Part shown: one piece after another, positions 23,712-26,245 of the stretch | How the letters are laid out: each line of letters starts with the position of its first letter | Position numbering within the stretch: position 1 is the first letter of the stretch | Source of the DNA: CAWULT01 sp963923455 | Lineage (GTDB): Bacteria > Acidobacteriota > Vicinamibacteria > Vicinamibacterales > UBA2999 | Direction: 5' to 3' | DNA: 26,245 bases | Assembly: GCA_963923455.1 (NCBI GenBank) | Contig: CAWULT010000062.1 | Span: 1-26,245 of the forward strand | The notes under the pieces: model-generated | Databases searched by the model: none | What the model was told of the DNA's origin: nothing | What the model saw: only the letters and a program-made list of their open reading frames with translations | Made by a program: the position numbers and the translations under genes

Positions 23712-24728
23712 ATGGATGCGTTCTCCGAGGTGCTCGCCGGATTGAAGCTCCGGGGCGCCCTGTTCTTCACGGCCGAACTCTCGGCGCCGTGGGCCGTGTC
23801 GGCGCCGCCGTCTCGCGCCATGGCCCCGATGCTCGCGCCGGGCGCACCGCACCTGGTGATCTACCACCTCGTCGTGGACGGCACGGCCCGTGCGACGCTG
23901 CCCGACGGGCAGTCCCTCGTGCTCGAGCCCGGCGACATCGTGGTGTTTCCCCACGGCGACCCGCACGAGCTGAGCAGCGGCAGCGGCGTGACGCACGTCG
24001 ACGACGCCGCGTTGATGCAGAAGATCGCCAGCCGCGACCTGACGCCGATGCAGGCCGGCGGCGGCGGGGAGCCGACCCAGCTCGTCTGCGGCTTCATGGT
24101 GTGCGACCCGCTGCTGTGCGCGCCCATCCTGAACGGCCTGCCGCCGATCCTCAAGGTCAACGTCCGGACCGACCGATCGGGACACTGGCTCGAAGGGTCG
24201 CTGCTGCACCTGGTCGAGGAGGCATCGTCGAACCGCGTCGGCAGCGACGTCATCCTGGCCAAGGTGTCCGAGGCGCTCTTCGTCGACACGCTGCGGCGCT
24301 ACGTCGCGAGCCTGCCCGCGGAGCAGACCGGCTGGCTGGCTGGGGCCCGAGATCCGGTGGTTGGCCGCAGCCTCGCGCTGCTGCACGGGCGAGTCGGACA
24401 CCCGTGGACCGTTGCGGCGCTCGCCGAGGCCGCCGGGGTGTCGCGCACCGCACTGGTCGAGCGCTTCAGCCGCTATCTGATGGAGCCGCCGATGACCTAC
24501 CTGACCCGGTGGCGGCTGCAGTTGGCGGCGCAGGCGCTGCTCGGCACGCCGAAGGGTGTCGCCGAGATCGCGGCCGAGGTCGGCTACGAGTCGGAGGCGG
24601 CGTTCAACCGCGCGTTCAAGCGGGCCTTCGGCGCACCACCGGCGAGGTTCCGCCGCGAGCGCCGCGTTCCGGGCGAGACGCGGACCGCGACGCCGACGGC
24701 GGACGCACCTGCACAGGAGACTCCATGA
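23712..24728 (+). CDS. AraC-family transcriptional regulator with N-terminal cupin domain
   Basis: A 338-aa regulator. Residues about 1-185 form an AraC-associated cupin (Cupin_6 type; LEPGDIVVFPHGDPHEL about residues 75-91) expected to bind a small-molecule effector. Residues about 215-320 contain the two AraC helix-turn-helix motifs, WTVAALAEAAGVSRTALVERF and VAEIAAEVGYESEAAFNRAF (the second quoted as 20 residues), ending in the usual FGAPPARFRR. The C-terminal tail is Thr/Ala-rich. ATG 23712 has GGGAGG 7 nt upstream. It is divergent from the MddA-like operon, and its stop overlaps the start of the following secreted-protein gene as ATGA. Either neighbour could be its target. Phased boxes over its own promoter suggest autoregulation. 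Confidence 0.93.
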   Translation: MDAFSEVLAGLKLRGALFFTAELSAPWAVSAPPSRAMAPMLAPGAPHLVIYHLVVDGTARATLPDGQSLVLEPGDIVVFPHGDPHELSSGSGVTHVDDAALMQKIASRDLTPMQAGGGGEPTQLVCGFMVCDPLLCAPILNGLPPILKVNVRTDRSGHWLEGSLLHLVEEASSNRVGSDVILAKVSEALFVDTLRRYVASLPAEQTGWLAGARDPVVGRSLALLHGRVGHPWTVAALAEAAGVSRTALVERFSRYLMEPPMTYLTRWRLQLAAQALLGTPKGVAEIAAEVGYESEAAFNRAFKRAFGAPPARFRRERRVPGETRTATPTADAPAQETP

Positions 24729-25600
24729 CACGGTGGTTCGGCTGGCGATGCGTGATTGGCGCGGTCCTCGCGATCGTGTCGTCGGGGCCGCTCGCGGCGC
24801 AGTGGTCGGGGCTCGTGACGCCGGGTGTGCCGCGCGACGCCGCCGGCCGGCCGGTCCTCACCGGTCCGGCGCCGCGGACACCCGACGGGCGGCCGGACCT
24901 GTCGGGCAACTGGATCCGCGGCGACGGTCAGCTGGGGCCCGCCGGTGGCGGCACGCTCGCGGGACCAGCACCGGCGTTCACGCCCGGGCCGCCTGTGACC
25001 ACGTTCCGGGACGTGGCCGCCAACGTGCCGGGCGGCCTGCCGCTGCAGCCGTGGGCGGCCGCCGTGCGGCGGGCCCGCGGCGAGGCCAACAGCAAGGACA
25101 ATCCCGACGCCCTCTGTCTGCCGATGGGGCTGATGCAGTTCCACAACCACGGCATGCCGCGGAAGGTGATTCAGACGCCGGGCCTCGTGGCCATCGCGTA
25201 CGAGGCGAACTACGGGCTGCGCTACATCCACCTCGATGGCCGCGCGCTGCCGGGCCCCGAGGCCGTGCCGTGGTGGTACGGCTATTCCGTCGGCCGCTGG
25301 GAGGGCGACACGCTCGTCGTCGAGTCGCGCGGCTTCCGGGACGACGGGTGGCTCGACATCATCGGCACTCCGATGACGGACGCGGCCCGCGTGACGGAGC
25401 GGATCCGCCGGCCGACCTTCGGGACACTCGAAATCGACGTGACCATCGACGACCCCAAGGCCTACACCCGGCCGTGGACCGTGCGGGTCAATCAGCGCCT
25501 GCTCGTCGACAGCGATCTCATCGAGTTCATCTGCCACGAGAACCAGCAGTTCGACGACTACCTGCGGCGGCAGGAGCCGCGCGCCTCGAGCCCCCGCTAG
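24725..25600 (+). CDS. Secreted protein of the Acidobacterial 'PDLSGNW' family, function unknown
   Basis: A 291-aa protein with a signal peptide (residues about 1-25, cleavage near LAAQ). Then comes the PDGRPDLSGNWI motif seen at the start of many exported Acidobacterial proteins. The mature part includes DALCLPMGLMQFHNHGMPRK, WWYGYSVGRWEGDTLVVESR, GFRDDGWLD, DAARVTERIRRP and DPKAYTRPWTVRVNQRL. These strongly conserved Trp/Gly/Arg stretches suggest a beta-rich ligand-binding domain, but no enzymatic motif can be named. ATG 24725 overlaps the AraC-type stop (ATGA) and AGGAG lies 5 nt upstream, so the two genes are probably co-transcribed and coupled. Confidence 0.85.
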   Translation: MTRWFGWRCVIGAVLAIVSSGPLAAQWSGLVTPGVPRDAAGRPVLTGPAPRTPDGRPDLSGNWIRGDGQLGPAGGGTLAGPAPAFTPGPPVTTFRDVAANVPGGLPLQPWAAAVRRARGEANSKDNPDALCLPMGLMQFHNHGMPRKVIQTPGLVAIAYEANYGLRYIHLDGRALPGPEAVPWWYGYSVGRWEGDTLVVESRGFRDDGWLDIIGTPMTDAARVTERIRRPTFGTLEIDVTIDDPKAYTRPWTVRVNQRLLVDSDLIEFICHENQQFDDYLRRQEPRASSPR

Positions 25601-25669
25601 CGCGGACCGTCACCTGAGTCGATGACGGCAGAGCCCGCGTTGCCGGATGCCCGGCGTCCAGACCGCGGC

Positions 25670-25684
25670 GACGCTTCGAGCGTC
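25670..25684 (+). terminator. Candidate intrinsic terminator after the 'PDLSGNW' gene
   Basis: GACGCT (25670-25675) and AGCGTC (25679-25684) form a 6-bp stem closed by TCG, followed by a T-enriched stretch (25685-25699). A second small hairpin (GCCGG/CCGGC) lies just upstream. It sits 70 nt past the stop at 25600. The rest of the gap to 25808 shows no gene. Confidence 0.45.
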
Positions 25685-25820
25685 TCTATCGGTTGTATTC
25701 GACTTTGCGACTGGACCAGTGGGACGCGCCTGGCCCATCATCGCGATGTCACCGCCGTTCCGCGAGCCTGGCTCGTCCGGAGCGGCCGACTAGGACCGAG
25801 CGAGCATCAAGGGAGGTGTC

Positions 25821-26111
25821 GTGGTGAAGCGATCGGCCTCTGCCACCAGCCGGACACGGCCGCCGCACGGCGCGGTGGTGATCACCCGCGTCGACGGTGG
25901 ACCGTCTCCCCGTTTTCGACTGAGTCTGTTCCCCACACTGCCCCGCTTCGAGGTGCCCTCGGCGAAGGCGGCCTGGGCGTTGGCGCAACGCTTCGCGTCG
26001 CAGGCCAGGCTCGACATCTGGACGACGACCGACGGTGTGACGTTCTGGCAGGTCTTCGGCCCGATGGCCCTCGAGGGCGGGCCCGACGGTACGTCGCCCG
26101 CCGGCGCCTGA
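25821..26111 (+). CDS. Hypothetical 96-aa protein with strong ribosome binding site
   Basis: Not recognised. AAGGGAGGTG (25809-25818) is a near-ideal Shine-Dalgarno and is the best argument that the frame is real. It allows GTG 25821 or, with better spacing, GTG 25824. The first about 20 residues are basic and Ser/Thr-rich, then GAVVITRVDGG and a helix PSAKAAWALAQRFASQ, followed by LDIWTTTDGVTFWQVFGP. The stop lies in the loop of a hairpin (26102-26118). It is likely monocistronic, preceded by a terminator candidate at 25670. Confidence 0.6.
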   Translation: MVKRSASATSRTRPPHGAVVITRVDGGPSPRFRLSLFPTLPRFEVPSAKAAWALAQRFASQARLDIWTTTDGVTFWQVFGPMALEGGPDGTSPAGA

Positions 26112-26118
26112 CGCGCCG
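26102..26118 (+). terminator. Hairpin with the stop codon in its loop
   Basis: CGGCGC (26102-26107) and GCGCCG (26113-26118) form a perfect 6-bp stem. The 5-nt loop CTGAC contains the TGA of the 96-aa gene. No T-tract follows. Confidence 0.35.
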
Positions 26119-26191
26119 AGGGCATGGCGGCGGCCCGGTCCGGGAGGTAGCATCGCCTTGCGGCGAGACGCTGCACGGGAGGGTGGGTCCG

Positions 26192-26245
26192 ATGGTTCGA
26201 CGCCTGACGGGATCGGTGCTGCTGGCGTGGCTGCTGCTGGGCGAG
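26192..26245 (+). CDS. Start of an exported protein (first 18 codons only)
   Basis: ATG 26192 is preceded by GGGAGGG 7 nt upstream and opens MVRRLTGSVLLAWLLLGE, a basic n-region followed by a hydrophobic core, as in a signal peptide. TAGCAT at 26148-26153 is a weak -10 candidate. The gene continues beyond the window and cannot be identified. Confidence 0.55.
   Translation, partial: MVRRLTGSVLLAWLLLGE

Noticed and set aside
21507..24731. Long minus-strand frame spanning the AraC-type gene and the operon
   Set aside because: Only its last 274 codons are real (start ATG 22331). The upstream part is antisense or out of frame to the MddA-like, DUF454 and AraC genes.
1..26245. CRISPR array, tRNA, rRNA, insertion sequence, prophage or defence island
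   Set aside because: No regularly spaced repeats, RNA gene signatures, transposase/integrase motifs or known defence genes were seen on either strand. Composition is uniform across the window.

Overview
The window is about 26 kb of dense, very GC-rich bacterial chromosome. No rRNA, tRNA, CRISPR array, insertion sequence or phage gene is visible. Several secreted or envelope families here (DUF6152, the 'PDLSGNW' secreted family, a TolB-like propeller, a DinB-like protein, a secreted metallo-beta-lactamase-fold protein) are familiar from Acidobacteriota, especially Vicinamibacteria/Luteitalea-like genomes. That placement is inference from family memory, not from a marker gene.

Layout. 1-1739 (-): the N-terminal 579 codons of the helicase HrpB, cut by the window edge. 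1899-3671 (-): a CPA2 (Kef/YbaL-type) cation:proton antiporter with a C-terminal nucleotide-binding domain. 3792-4769 (-): an exported TolB-like propeller protein. 4861-5874 (-): a luciferase-like flavin monooxygenase. 6085-7548 (+): a secreted metallo-beta-lactamase-fold gene interrupted by one in-frame TAG. 7620-8045 (+): a DUF6152 protein. 8197-9594 and 9628-11115 (+): a probable two-gene unit of a LigM-like tetrahydrofolate-dependent O-demethylase and a divergent Nramp-fold transporter lacking the metal-binding motifs. 11240-11767 (-): a DinB-like protein. 11956-13212 (-): a secreted PQQ-type sugar dehydrogenase. 13455-13832 (+): a small four-helix membrane protein that overlaps tail-to-tail with a P-type ATPase (13804-16365, -). 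16538-20419 (+): full-length PurL.

From 23542 down to 20427 on the minus strand runs a tight operon: an MddA-like methanethiol S-methyltransferase, a DUF454 membrane protein, an unrecognised 274-aa protein, a decayed OsmC-family gene, and a SAM methyltransferase. Divergent from it is an AraC-type regulator (23712-24728) with three helically phased TTGCC(C/G)G boxes over its promoter. Its stop codon overlaps the start of a secreted 'PDLSGNW' protein (24725-25600). The right end holds a 95/96-aa hypothetical gene with a strong ribosome binding site and the first 18 codons of another exported protein.

The most noteworthy items are the amber-interrupted metallo-beta-lactamase gene, the internally deleted OsmC gene whose reading frame fuses spuriously to the next gene, the LigM-like/atypical-Nramp pair, and the phased boxes in the AraC/mddA intergenic region. 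Hairpins that contain the stop codons of tail-to-tail genes are also worth a look. I see no clearly new multi-gene defence or mobile system. There is no gene-free stretch longer than about 210 bases.
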